The notes under the pieces were generated by a model that made no database searches, was not told the DNA's origin, and worked only from the letters and a program-made list of their open reading frames with translations. Positions 22,471 through 36,602 of a DNA stretch of 64,000 nucleotides are shown one piece after another (the first letter of the stretch is position 1; the number at the start of each line of letters is the position of its first letter). The position numbers and the translations under genes were made by a program. The stretch spans positions 558,001 through 622,000 of the forward strand of contig JAGMUV010000009.1 of the NCBI GenBank assembly GCA_020744425.1, written 5' to 3'. The DNA is from Dactylonectria macrodidyma. Taxonomy: Eukaryota; Ascomycota; Sordariomycetes; Hypocreales; Nectriaceae.

Positions 22471-25400
22471 TCACTCATCCCACGTAACCTTCATCGCAAC
22501 AGGAAACGGCGACAAGCTGGCCCAATCCTCCGTCGTGTACACGGTCGAGCTGCCGCTCCGATTCGCCACCTTCTTCAACTCGCCCTGGGGTCCGGAAGCC
22601 CGCTTCAAGCCCTTCTTGCGGAAGATGGCACGGAACAGCTCCGTCAGTGCCATATGACTAACTTCACGAGCAATGTCCGTCTCTCCACCGAGGCCGGCGT
22701 GGAGGTACGAGTCCACCGGCCGCTCCGGGTTGACGAGCTCCGGATCCGGGAAGTGAGCGGCGTTGCGGGCGGCGGCCGCAAAGGATACGACGATCTTGGT
22801 GCCCGGCTGGACGCTCACCTTGCGGCCGTTGTCCTCAGCGACGATGTCGGGGGAGACGGCTTCGCGGTGAAGTCCCAGGCCACCAGACATGCGGACGCCC
22901 TCCAAGGCGTACCCGAGAAGCAGGGCATCAGTCTCAGGGCCAGACTCTAGGAGAGAGATGCGGTGAATCTCGGCTCGGTACTGCTCAGCAGCAGGAGACA
23001 GGTACCAATCGACGGACTGAGCAAACTACAACCATGTATTAGCAGGGACACTCGTCTCTAAGACACAAAATTACTCACCACTTGTCCTTGGTTAGGCACC
23101 AGAGCAGCAGCAGTAGGCAACACCTGGCTCCAGACAATGTCCTGGACACTCAGACCCTCCTTCTTCAAGCTCTTGGCCAACGCAACGCCATACGACGCCA
23201 GCGGATCACTCTTGTCCTGTTTGGTGAAGAAACCGGCCATGCCCAGCGTCGTAGCCAGCTTGACGTTCATCTCAATCACCTTGGCCAGCTGGGCCGCCGC
23301 CGCCTTAGCCCTCTGGCGCAGGGGATATACTTCGACGGGGTCGACGGTGCAGAAGACGCTGCTGTAGATGGACACCAAAGCCGCGTACAACTCCTGCTCG
23401 GCGTAGACGCCCTTGGGGTTCTGTTTGGTCTTGAGAGGCAGTCCGAAGACCTGCGAGACAAAGCGCGTGTGGGCCACGTTGCCGACGTCGCGGACAATAT
23501 CGGCGTACGTCTTGCCGCCGAGCTTGTACGACTTTTCAGTCAGGAGCTTCTCTCCGATACTGGAGTAGAAGGCCTTGACCGACGCCCTCCAGTCCTGTTT
23601 GTTGGAGAAGAGCGCGGTGAGGCACCTTTGCTGCTGTGCCTGGAAGTCAGCGTCACCCGAGATACGGCCACCATCGCCTTTGAGCAGAGCGAGGCTATCC
23701 TGCCACGACACGCGGTACTTGTCCGTCTGGGTGAGGATCTGCGCGGCACCACCATACGAGACGATGCTAGCCGGAGGCACAGAGTAGGTAGGACGGTCGA
23801 AGCTGAAACGATCCGCTCGGTGCAGGTCAGTCAGAATGACCTTGGTCTCCTCGGGCACGCACATGGGATAGTGGGCGTAGACGGAATCGTTCTTGAAGTG
23901 GTTGGGCAGCGCACGTGTGAAGAGCTTGTAAAAGACGCAGCCGTGGTTCAGGTCGAGATCGTAGCTCGCCTCCTGGAAGCCCCAGTTGGTGAGGTATCGC
24001 GGGTTGTAGTCGGTCGTATAGTGGCGATCGCCTCGGACCAGAGCCACGGCGTCAGAGAGGACGACTCGCGAGATGGTATAAGTCGGCGTGATGCCGACGC
24101 CAGGAGCCATGGGCGTCTTGGCCTCCTCGGCAACAATTCCGGGATACAGCTCGACATTGTCCGGGTGCTGGTACAAGTGCCGTAGCGAGTCAGCAACCTC
24201 CGGGTCAGAGTTGATGTCCTCAAACGTCTCGTACGCCTTGAGCCCAAAGTGCTTGCGGAACTCGTTGAGACCAGCTAGGTTCCACTTGCGGCCGCGGATG
24301 ATGCCGAGCATCTCGACGGGCTTCATGACGCGGGGGACGTTCCGGGCGCCGAAAGCACCTCCGGGCTGCTCAATGGCCGTCGCCATGGCATCGGCCAGGT
24401 CGTCGTCGCTGAACTTGCCATCGGGCCCACGCTTGAAGCCGCCAAAGACGCGCTCACCAGGGTCCTTAGCCACTGATGCCTCGAACTTCTTGACAGCCCT
24501 CATCATAGTCTGCAGGTTCATGGGCCCGTAGTTGTCACCGAGCAGCTCCGTGTAAAAGTCCTGGATCCACTTGTCGTCCATATCAGAGATGCACGAGTGC
24601 CATCGGTAGCAGAGGTTGAACTCAGCCGAAACGACATTTCCAGTGCCGGCCTCGGATCCTTCCTTTGTGCCCATTGAGACGCCCATCTCCTGTCTGGGGT
24701 CCAGCGTCCACGTTGTGTCGCACCGGTTGAGGTTGATGATGTTGCGCACATAGTCGATCAGCGTGATGTTTATGTACAACCCGCTGGTCACCAACCGCGC
24801 CGTCTGGAACAATTCCTCGTCGTACTTCTTCCAGGCTGCCGCTGCAGCTTCTTCAGGGAGATCCTTGGAAGGCTTGGTGAAGCGTCCGCCTTCATTGATT
24901 TCGGCCAGGTTCTCAGCGACGTGGTTATGGAATCGGTTGAACATGATAAGAAGGATACAAACACCAGGCGGGTTGCCAATCAGACGCCGATCAGCGAAAC
25001 AGTCCGCCTTGAGCATACCATCCTTGAAGGTCCGGACCGAGTCGCAGGCCTCCTTCGAACATCCGTAGAGCGGAGCGAGATCCAGGTACGATGACGAGTC
25101 GTTCTGGTTAGGGTCCGTTGAGTTCGTCCAGAAGAGATCTACAGCCCCCATTAGCTGGTGCAAAGCAAAGTAAGCTTGACGTATCGCTCACCGTGGATAA
25201 TGATGGTAGCCCAGTACCACAGAATGCTGGACACTTTGTTCGGGCTCTCCTTGAACTTTCCTCTGGCCATGACGGCCTCGTACACTGCCTCAGGGTCGGG
25301 CTGGGCACCGAGTTGGAGAGTCTTGGGCTTACAAGACCGCGCATAGGGCGTATTGGCGGCGCCCATCTTGGGAAAATAGGGATTCTGCGGACCATTATTA

Positions 25401-25988
25401 GCCTTCCATCTCTGCTTTACCCACTATGTCCTTACGTTGTTAGAGCCATCGGGCTGGCGGAAGCGATACGAGTCGCCCATATACAGCATCGGCGGGTGGG
25501 CGAGCGAGTTCCACAACTGGTCGATGAAGTTATTCGTAAGAGCTTCCTGGACCTTGGAGTGGTCCGACAGGCCGGCGACGATCTGGATGGTGCGCTCCAT
25601 GATCATCGTCTTGTCGTCGATCTGCGTCTCGCCCTTGACCTTGTGGGAGATGATTTCGAGGAGCGTCTTGAAGTCTAGTCTTATCAGCACTCGTCTCCAG
25701 TTTCTCTCATAACCAGCAATTCGGCAACGCACCCTTCATCGTCAGACGCTTGATGTCCTCCTTCAGGCCCGGTCGCCTCGGAACGGTGAGATAGCTACCG
25801 TCGCCGCTCTGGGAGGGCAGAGGCCGCTTAGATGCCACGCGGAGCTTCTTGAAGCTCGCCAGGGCGCCGTCCTTCTTGGGTCGGGGCATCGGCCTCGCCT
25901 TGGGCGGCGTAAAAGCCGTCTTCTCGCCGACGCTTTTGCTATGCCCATTGGCAGTGCCATTCTTGGTCTGCGACCCGTTGGACGACAT
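22471..25988 (-). CDS. ppoC: PpoC-like 10R-type fatty acid dioxygenase with degenerate P450 domain (1100 aa)
   Basis: Five exons (25988-25733, 25674-25436, 25384-25192, 25138-23079, 23025-22471) give 1100 aa, the usual Ppo length. The N-terminal peroxidase/dioxygenase half (about 100-640) has the distal-heme motif IIIHDLF formed across intron 3, the SSSYLDLAPLYG calcium/heme loop and the catalytic Tyr plus proximal His in YRWHSCISD. The C-terminal half follows the P450 fold (GYALEGVRM is the ExxR-type helix). However, the position where active diol synthases carry the heme-thiolate Cys reads HAGLGGETDIAR, with no cysteine. That matches Aspergillus PpoC, a 10R-dioxygenase without hydroperoxide isomerase activity. 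It would make oxylipins controlling sporulation and development. Assignment to the PpoC clade rather than another Cys-less Ppo needs a tree. Confidence 0.92.
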
Positions 25989-28900
25989 GGCTCTTGTCTA
26001 CAGCTTCCTCTAGGACGCAGCGGAGAGGAGCGGGTGGAAGGGGAAAGAGGACAGCTCTAAGTGACATGCATTCCGCGAGCTGAGGGGCGGCTGCCCGTCT
26101 TATCATGCAGACCCGGGACTACCAATGCAGAGACATAGCAACCGCAGCTCGACCTTCGTCATAACCCTCCCGGGTCGTAACTTGAACCTAGCGTCATGTG
26201 TGAGACACGGCATCTCACTAGTTGACCTGTGCCGGTTAGCTGCTGTACATAGTATCGGTATATCGACCCTTGGCTGATAGACCTACATACTGTAGTAAAC
26301 CCTCACTCTTGGAGACCGTCCAATAACACAGCCCACTCATTCCATCGACCCGCTTCGGCGTGCAAGGGCGAGTGGGTTAGACGCGGGCTGCCGTGGCACG
26401 GTCGTTGTTACTTTTGGGGATGGGATCAACATCACGGATCGACGCCATGGCTGGATGCACTATGCTAGGTGTCTTGGATATGATGAGTGGCTTGCCCACT
26501 TGGTAAGGCCCTACGGCTATTGTTGCTGGACCAATGAACGGGTGGTGCATGCAGAGTCGGTCTACTAGTCTGATGTATGATGTTCGGCCATGATAGCCAT
26601 GGCAGCCCTCATTGTTGGCTTGCGTCAGTCACAATGCAGTCTGTCGCCAAAGTGTTCGAATGACTGCATTCAAAAAGCGTCGCATCACAACTTGCCCGTT
26701 CAACACAGAACAATACACAGCTTTCCACTCCAAGAGCCATATCATCAGCGGCCTGTACCTCCAACCCGTCACACCGCGGGCTGCTAGATGCCCCCTTGAC
26801 ATGTCTCGGTTGCAGTTCTCCACGAGTAAACACCAAACCCAATCAGACACCAGCCGAACACGACCAGCATTTCATCTTCGGCCGTCCTCATTGGAGATTG
26901 TGATGCAGCGTGTGCGACCCACCGTCTGTCCACTAACATGCCGCTCCTGCTGGTCGTCCGGAGGGCCTCAGCAAGCAACCAAGCCACCAAAGCTCATTTG
27001 GCATTCCCCACGACGCCACGGGATAAGAAGCGGCAGGATCGTCGAGCTGATCCCGTCAGGACGGCGAACGTCTGAGACAAAAGATGGCCGAGGAACAACT
27101 GGCGGTCAAGAGTCCCTGGTGATGGTCATGTATATCTACCAAGCTCGAGTCTAAGCCATGGTCAAACTTTTCGATCATTCTCTAATAGGAGGAATTCCGT
27201 TCTACACATACCTAAATCCTCCGGTTCTTCACATGACATTGCAGATTAAAACTGCAGCCAAAACACCGTAACAGACAGTCGACCTCACAAGACCAACCAC
27301 CCAAAAACATCCCCTTCAACCCTCCCTGGAATCCGCTCCGTCTTGGCCCTGTCTCTGTTCACACCACCTCTATTCAAGCCTCCGCGATTGGACCACAACA
27401 ACACCACGGACCGAGCCGCCGTCTCTAGCCCTGGATGAGGGGTCAACATGACAGACGCCATGACCAGATCCGAGAGGCCTGCTCTTTTTCAACCCTGTCA
27501 ATGCTAATCTTGCGTTTCCTATTCGAAGCTACAATCCGGCAGTCTTTCTATCCCCTCTCCGCGGCAATTCAGGCTCCCGATCGCCCTCACCAATCCCTTC
27601 GCTTGGCTTTCAGCCCCGTCCCCATTTAGCCTCGACGATCCCGCACGCCAACACTAACAAAGAGGCCCCCGCCGCGGGTTCAACTGAGACATTGACAAGC
27701 AATGCGCGCGTCGCCATTGGGCCACCGGCTGCTACGTTCAGGCGCCAACTAAAAAAGAGGCGTTCGTGCCGCGAGCTGAAAATGGCTAGTTTCGGCTGCG
27801 AGGGAGAATATTGGGCGTCCGCCTCTGAGCTGTCCTGTTCCGTGCCGTCCATCAATCCCTTGCTGCAGCTGCGAGATTGCGTAAACATGTCCTTTTCTTT
27901 CGAGTCAGGAAGGTTTTGCTTTCTTTCGTACGAGGGTTGACGCGGAGATGCCGTCTAGTCGACTGGTCAAGACAGCCTTCATGTCAGATACACCCCTGTC
28001 ACAAAGACACGAACGTCTCTTGTAAGACCAACACAACCTCCATTACGACAAGTCATCAAGCAATATCGCGGCTGGCTGTACTCCAGATCTAGGTATTCCA
28101 TGGACCATAGCTCGATGCTTACCCCGTCCTCAGCAAGGCGTGCGCTCGCTCCCTCTTTCTGTCTCTCAACAACCTGCACCTCGAGATGCATTACCCTGTA
28201 GCGTTGCGGAGCTCACAAGTTCAGCTAGCCAGCGTCAACAGTGGACCCAATGACGGTGAAGCAGACTTCAAGCCTGCATACATCCCATCTGCTGTGCTAT
28301 TCGACATGAAGAAACATGCCCCAGCCACTTCATCGGTACCTCTCTGTCCAGCCGCACTCTCGTGGAGTAGCATTGGATAGATCGAGGCTGGGCATCCCCA
28401 CATTCATGCAAATCGCAATAGGCAAGATCGTCGGAGAATACTGCCAACCGATACCAAATTCAGCAGACTATTGAGTTGCGGGATCCAAAACCGTAGTAGA
28501 CAATTTCCTAGTATAGCCACTAAGCCTGACCAATCTGTGTTGATTAGCCGAACAAGTGGACAATATCCGACAAGCCCAGTACGTCTGCCTCGACAATAAC
28601 AGATTGGGGCCAAAGCAAAAATTATGATCTTGGAGGGAGGGAAATATGATTCTGGATATGCCTGTGTGACGTTTCCTTTGCTTAACACAAAGTGGACTCC
28701 AATCCTCACTACCATGGATATTCAAGATCATTTGTGAGACAGATTCACAGCATACAACCGCCGAATACGAGACAATTGGTCATCCATGCAATACGCCCTC
28801 GAGAGTGACTCTTGGGAGGCAAAGTGGCTTCTTGGCTGCCACCACAATGGGACGCCGTTCTTAACTCCCAGGCAGTTATGCAAATCCCGCATCGTTAGAT

Positions 28901-29313
28901 CCTTGCTTGTAGTTCTCTTCGCCGGTATTTGCTGGAGAGCAATCAGTCGCTACCAACTTCCCGCGGGGTGGATAGCTTCCCCGCAACAAGAGCACAAGGA
29001 GACGTTGCGTTGGTGAGATGCTCGACCTACACTTACGTCGTACGTGAGGCCACAGCCCCGACATATGGCCGGAGGATCGGATAACGTCGGAGCAACGCGC
29101 ATCACATCAGATGTCGTGCATCAAGCATGATCCATCCAACAATGATCCATCGAACGGTGCTGATATCATGCCATTTCTATTACATCGCCTCTTGCTGGCT
29201 ATTGATGCAGCCATGACGGCATATTCCTCCCAAGAAAAACCGCGACTCCAATGCTATGCAGTCAGGGCTGCAACACTTGCCCATCCCTGTTCTATAAACC
29301 CAGAAATGATTCT
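25989..29313. other. Long gene-free region upstream of ppoC
   Basis: About 3.3 kb with no frame showing codon bias, splice continuity or a recognisable domain. It is upstream of ppoC and downstream of the Sst2 gene. It may be an extended regulatory region or contain noncoding RNA; nothing can be shown from sequence alone. Confidence 0.45.
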
Positions 29314-31082
29314 TTATTTCGTTCGGAGATCGTGTACGTAAAAGTCCAGCTTATCACTCTCATACACATGTCCCAAGGGCTGCTGAGTCTCGCAGTAGAG
29401 ATTGTCAATAGAGTGTTGGTGAAAAGTCTCGGTACGGGTACAGTTCAAGACGTGATCCAAACCAGGAGGGTGCGTTAATCGGAAAATCCCGTGTCTGTTG
29501 AACAATGTTAGCAGGTAAATAGTAAGGACTGCGGGAATTCTACTGACGAGGGCTTGAATTTCGGGGCGCAGACAATGGCCACGCTTTCCGGCATCATGAC
29601 CTGATAGCCAGATTGCGTGTGAAGGTCCCTAGAGCTCATGAAACACGTCTGCGTTGGGTGGGTGTGGATCCATCCTAAAACAAGGAGATCTTCATTGATG
29701 CAATAATCGAACATGGTCGTCTCGTTTTCCGTCTCGCACGTGTCCGAGGTGCATATCTGATCTGGAATCAAGAGACAGCGGACAAAGAGTGCATTGTTAA
29801 TGGGTGTTCCACAGAGGATGCCGCACATTTCGAGACCACGACGTGTGTTGTCTGCTGCAATGTCGAGGAACTTTTGGCGCAGGTTCGTTGGGATGAAGAG
29901 TGAACGGACAGGATCTCCGTTCTCGAGATATGCGCCAGGCTTAAAGGTCAGTCGTTCCTTCTTAGGAAGCGTTGGTGGTGCAACTTCTAGCTTAGGCGGA
30001 ACTGAGGGGGGCTCGGCGTGTGTGAATGCCGGGGTCGGGGTGAGAGGTTGATATTGAGCGAGAGGGACCTTCTGTGGCACATTTGGCGCATAGGGAGGTG
30101 GTGCCGGCTGGTCGAGCTCTTTTGGAGGGCGGACGGGCTCCTTGGGCGGTCGAATGGGTTGACTCAAGGAAGAAGCTGGGGTGTAGGATGGTGGCCGCTC
30201 GAAGTCGACGGGCTTGGACCGAGAGATGGAAGGGTAGTTGTAGGTTTGTGATGTGACAGACGAACGGTAGTCGTGGTCAGCACGACTTCGCTCTTGAGAA
30301 GAGTCAAGCGCATGTCTAGTGGCTTCCATCTGTCTTTGAAGGTCGGTATCATCTCCCAGACGTCCCTGTGTGTCCCATTGATCCCATCTGCCTCCCATGC
30401 GCCGCATCAACAAATCCTGCTCTGGGATACCAGCTTGCCTCGTTGCTCGCCTAGCCGTGTCTCTCCGTACTAGTTCCTTCTGAGCCAGGTCGACAGCCAA
30501 ATCTTGATTCTCAAAAGCATCCAAGATTTTCGCGTTGCCAGTCAGGGTCGGGTCTCGGGCTGCATATTCAGCATATGTGGATGGTGGCCGCGATGAATCG
30601 GTGAAGGCTTGGGGAGGCGCCATTCGCTCCCACTCCTTGTTTGCATTTTCGATCTCGGGCTTTAGGTCCTCCAAATCTTGGATGACACGGTCGATGCGCT
30701 TCGTCAACGGTCGGTAGGCTTTTCGGTTTTCCGGGTCTTTGATTTGAGGATGTGAAGGGATGGACTTGAGGACAAGGACGGAGTGGCGGTACAGCATCAT
30801 GTATGCCCGGCCATAGTCGCCGTCGGCAATGGCGAACGAGGCCTAGAGTTTGGGAGTGGTTAACTTGTGTTTCTGACTTGGATCGCACTATGGATCACCG
30901 AGGACCCGGGTTCCGGAGAGAAAGACGATACGCTAATCACATACCTCCTGGTAGAGAGTCTCGGCGGCACGAGTCCAATGCTTGACGGGAATGTTTGCGT
31001 TGAAGCTAAAGTTCTCGGCCTGCGCAACGAGTTCCTTGACGCTCTGGGGCCGAGCCGGCCGCATGGCTGAGCGGGCGTCCAT
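29314..31082 (-). CDS. sst2: AMSH/Sst2-type JAMM deubiquitinase (537 aa)
   Basis: Three exons (31082-30945, 30842-29548, 29494-29314) give 537 aa. The N-terminal part (about 10-115: PQSVKELVAQAENF, then YRHSVLVL and a coiled helix) is the USP8/AMSH dimerisation-type domain that binds ESCRT partners. The middle (about 130-330) is low-complexity and Pro-rich (PPSYTP, PPKEPVRPPKELDQP), typical of adaptor-binding linkers. The C-terminal metalloprotease has the JAMM zinc site: Glu in GLEMCGIL, the HTHP motif in GWIHTHP and SSRD downstream. The last exon finishes the fold with GIFRLTHPPG and the conserved late Cys/His segment. It would remove K63-linked ubiquitin from endosomal cargo. Introns 2 and 1 fall at ordinary GT-AG sites. 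Confidence 0.93.
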
Positions 31083-32595
31083 GGCAGATTTGGCGGTTGA
31101 AGAGTCTCAGGATCGCCTTGAACTTTGGGAGGCGGGGGAGATGAGGGGCGAGAAGGAGATAGCGTGCGTCGGCAGGTATGTAATTACGGGTAGTTAGGAG
31201 CTCCGGCGGATCCCCATCATCGCTAAGCGCAAAATAGGAGACGAATATATGATATGTGGTGGTTTAAAGAGCTGCCTAGAGACTTTGCAGAGAGGCGACG
31301 CGGCTGGTCTCAACCACCAGATTCTGGAACAAGCGGGTTTCCTGTCAGGCTGCCCTTCCCGCCTCCTGCCTCGTGCTCGTGCCCCTCCAACGTCATGCGG
31401 CCTAGCTGGGCGATGGCGGGGCAGTGACGAAAGCCCACATAGGGGGTGATATGCCTCAAAAGGGGTTGACAGAATCCCATATATGGAGATAACGGTGGCT
31501 GTGAGGTCCATGCACGGCTTGGCTCACCTTTTACCACCCAGCAAATGGCGAATTACTGCCTGAAGTCATTGTGCAGGTGCCTGAGTCCAGGCCGGTACAG
31601 CACAGAGCAGCCCAGTACAGGTGCAGTGCAGCCCCGTTTAGTGACCGTACAGCCCCATAACGTCGCCCTGCAGCGCATGATGGCGTGTTTCTCAGATGGC
31701 CATCATGCAATTCCGGTCTGGATCGATGGCCCACGCCATGATTCTCGCATGTCCTGATGTCTGGCGCGGGATGGGCGTCCTCTCAAAGCCTCATGTTTTG
31801 CAGAATTCCCAGTTTCTTGATTCGGATGTCTTGATCACGGCTTGTGCCGCTATTCGTGGGAGTTTGCCTCCTGTCATCTGTCGCCTGCGCTGGTGATAGA
31901 TTCCCGCTTCTCCGCCCAGCTTGGCCACGATGGATGTTGGGGCTCGCCAAGAATGGCCCAAACACCAAAAGCCATGACACACATATTCATCATATTGTGT
32001 GAAAGTTACCATGACGATGATTCTGTAAATCAGCCAGCTTAAACCTGGTTCCATCTGCCGCCCCGGCATCCATCTACCATTCTCCGCTTCCTCGTCTCTC
32101 ATCTACCATGTATCCCCTCTCCCATCTGTCCCATCTCTCACCTCACCAACCTCAACAATGACACCCCCCTCTCCCCTTTACCGCTCACCTCCACACCGTT
32201 TCATGACATGGACATCTATAATACCTCTCAAAATATGTGACCATACGTACCTTAGCTATGTAAGCCCGGCATCAAATCACCGCCACCATGTCGTGTCTGT
32301 GCTCCCCACGACTCCCCACGCCAAACGGAACAGCTCCCCGAATCGGCCCATCGACCCATCCATCCATGTTCTTGGACGAAGCAATGACCACACTGCGCCC
32401 AGGAATCCGTTGCCATGAGCGTGTGCCGGGGGGGCCAACACTTAACCGGCTGGTGAGAATAAAACCTGCTGAGCCCGTCTCCCTGAGGATCGGAAACTTG
32501 CGGACATCAAAAAGATATTTTACTACCTCAATATTCTCTTCAGCATCTTCAATCCTCGTCACGACTCCCAAAAAATATTACATCAATACATCGTC
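31083..32595. other. Divergent intergenic region between sst2 and the 233-aa gene
   Basis: 1.5 kb with no coding-like frame. It holds the promoters of two divergent genes; no TATA box stands out. Confidence 0.5.
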
Positions 32596-33353
32596 ATGTC
32601 AGTCATCAAGGATCAGTCTACCGTCTCCGTTGTGGAGATCGACACTAACACCAATGCTCGAGACACCTCTACCAGTGAAAAATCCCTCCCCTACATGTAA
32701 AAGGGGTATACACTAACACCAAACCAACAGATGCGGTAGACGCAGCCGTCGAGGTCTTCTCCATTGACCACGGCCACGCCGAGGTTCCCAATGACAGGTG
32801 CCCCCTCGAGGCCCTCTCCTCAGCCCTGCGTAAGATTTCTGCCACCTTCAACCTGGACGTCGATCCCGAGGTGGACCTCAACAGCCGCGAGACTCTTCAC
32901 CGCATCCTCCAGGCCATCTTCGACACCGACACCCAGGGCTTCCTGGAGCAGGAGACGTCGGATATCTTTGCCCACCTCACCTCTACCCAGAAGGACCGCA
33001 TTCTGGCCCAGGCCATCGCGGCCGCCACCATCATCTTCAAGCGACTCGCCGAGACGGGCCGCACTGTCACCCGGGGCCTCCTCAACCGCGAGGCGCAGCT
33101 CTTTGCTGAGAGCGACCAGAGGACCTTGATGCAAGACTCCATCGAGGAGAGCCCCGTCTTCGACCACTGTGAGGGCAAGAGTGACATCACAAAGGCCATC
33201 ACCGACGCCATCGAGGCCGAAGAGTCTCCCTCTACGCCGCAGCCCCTTGTCGTGGATGACAAGCTAGATTTCAATTTCTCGCCCAACTCTAGCCACGAGC
33301 GCCCCAAGAACATGGGACTGCCCTGGGGCTTCACCATCATGTCGATCAACTAA
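32596..33353 (+). CDS. Conserved-looking acidic protein of unknown function (233 aa)
   Basis: Two exons (32596-32674, 32731-33353). The intron uses GTGAAA with a CACTAAC branch site and a CAACAG acceptor. The more obvious GTAAAA at 32697 would make a 34-nt intron and break the frame, so I reject it. The N-terminus is Thr/Val-rich (DQSTVSVVEIDTNTN). The body is helical and acidic with DPEVDLNSRETLHRILQ and a helix around AQAIAAATIIFKRLAE; the C-terminal tail is Pro/Ser-rich and ends GFTIMSIN. There is no signal peptide, and the single hydrophobic helix is too short to be a clear membrane anchor. Strong codon bias supports expression. The family is not recognised. Confidence 0.75.
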
Positions 33354-33552
33354 GCCGAGACGGATCTGGGAATCTGAATCGGGAGGAACACGGCCGCGGC
33401 GTTGAGGTGTTTTTGGGAGCGTCTTTTATTACGACTGGCAGTTTTTCTATTTTATCGTAGCCTGGTCATCTAGATCGCATCATCTTCATCAGTCGTTAGA
33501 ATACACTCAACTCATGATATAATGACATCTCCGCTGTGTCGCCCCTTTTTTC

Positions 33553-34129
33553 TTACTGGGCTGGCTCCTTTCCCTTGCCAGCGGCAGCCTGCTGAGCACC
33601 TGCTTGGATCTGAATGATCTCGGTCTTCTTCTTTTCCAGCTTGTCCTGGGTCTCCTTGATCTGGTCCTCCAATCTCGAGCTACATACCATCGTCAGCATT
33701 CGCGGGAATCGTCGGGTGGCGTGCGTTGTGCGGTTGTGTGATGCCACGTAGGACGTCACTCACATTTCACTGCTGATAAAGTCCAGTCGTCCCTTGACAG
33801 TGCCCTCGGCTTCAATCTTGTCCTGCTTCAGCAGCACAGGACCTGCGACCTTGTAGATAGTCTCTCCCTCTCCTAGTCGGTCAAACTCCTGATTGAGGAT
33901 TAGCGGGGTCGCAAATGGTAGCATCAAGCAAGATGGGACGCACTTTTTGCACACCCAGGTTCTCTTGCTTCTGACCCTCGAGCTTTTGCCGCGAATCTAC
34001 AGCGCCTTGGAGTTCTGTAGTGACGTGTTAATCGCCAGAGTCCTTGCGAAGATAGTGTTGAGACATGCCTTGCTGGAGCTTCTGAAAGTCCTCGGAGAGC
34101 GCCTGGAGGCGAGCTTGGGCATCGGCCAT
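33553..34129 (-). CDS. PFD6: Prefoldin subunit 6 (beta-type prefoldin)
   Basis: Four exons: 34129-34069, 34014-33944, 33888 to a GTGAGT donor near 33764, and a last exon from about 33681 to the stop at 33553. The protein begins MADAQARLQALSEDFQKLQQ, then ELQGAVDSRQKLEGQKQEN, EFDRLGEGETIYKVAGPVLL and RLEDQIKETQDKLEKKK. This is the beta-prefoldin plan: two long coiled-coil helices flanking a beta hairpin with the conserved YK-hydrophobic-GP-V-L segment. As part of the hexameric prefoldin it hands nascent actin and tubulin to the CCT chaperonin in the cytosol. The first intron appears to use a GC donor (AAG|GCATGT, acceptor CTACAG), since no GT donor gives the conserved continuation. It lies head-to-head with vps4, 458 bp apart. 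Confidence 0.9.
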
Positions 34130-36006
<1,877 letters not shown>

Positions 36007-36602
36007 AGTCGTTGCGGGGTGGGGCAGTTCTCAGCAATTCAATGTTTGGCATGGCGGCGTCTCGAGGAGTTTACTTGGCATTCGGATGAGTTGATGATAC
36101 ATATGTTGGTTTCTTGGGAGTCGGAGGATCCTTGGGTCTGAGCGTGAGCTTCATAGTTGATAAAGATAGCGCGACCGTTGACCATCATCTATCGAGGGTG
36201 CTTGCGTGTGCATTTGGAGTAATGTGTTAGAAAAGATGTATTTAGGATGCTGACTTACTCGTGATACTATGAGAGTAAGGTACCTACTTTCATTGCCCAG
36301 TTTAACGATTCATTTTTAATACCACGATACACCGTACCAACTAAATACAGATATCAGAACCTAGGTCGGTATTTGCAGCTACCTACGAACCTACGAGTCG
36401 GCTTGAGCTTGTAGGTTTGATCTACTTGAGCTCAATGCCCAGGTGCAGGGTAGCGCGCCTGACAAGCCTGGACGATGACGTTGTTCAAGAAGTCCGGGCG
36501 GTGGGATACGGCAGAATCGTATGAATTTCCGAGCTCCACGATTTGTCGTCGCAAAACGCCGTCCACGAACCTGCGAAACCGGCATCACCCTCTCTTTTCT
36601 TC
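36007..36602. other. Intergenic region between vps4 and the MTF1-like gene
   Basis: About 600 bp with the vps4 3' flank (A/T-rich part near 36220-36360) and the promoter of the next gene. Nothing else seen. Confidence 0.5.

Noticed and set aside
23082..24185. 367-aa plus-strand open frame opposite ppoC
   Set aside because: Antisense shadow of the dioxygenase exon.
26612..27154. 180-aa plus-strand open frame upstream of ppoC
   Set aside because: No codon bias, no family resemblance; overlaps equally long frames on the other strand.
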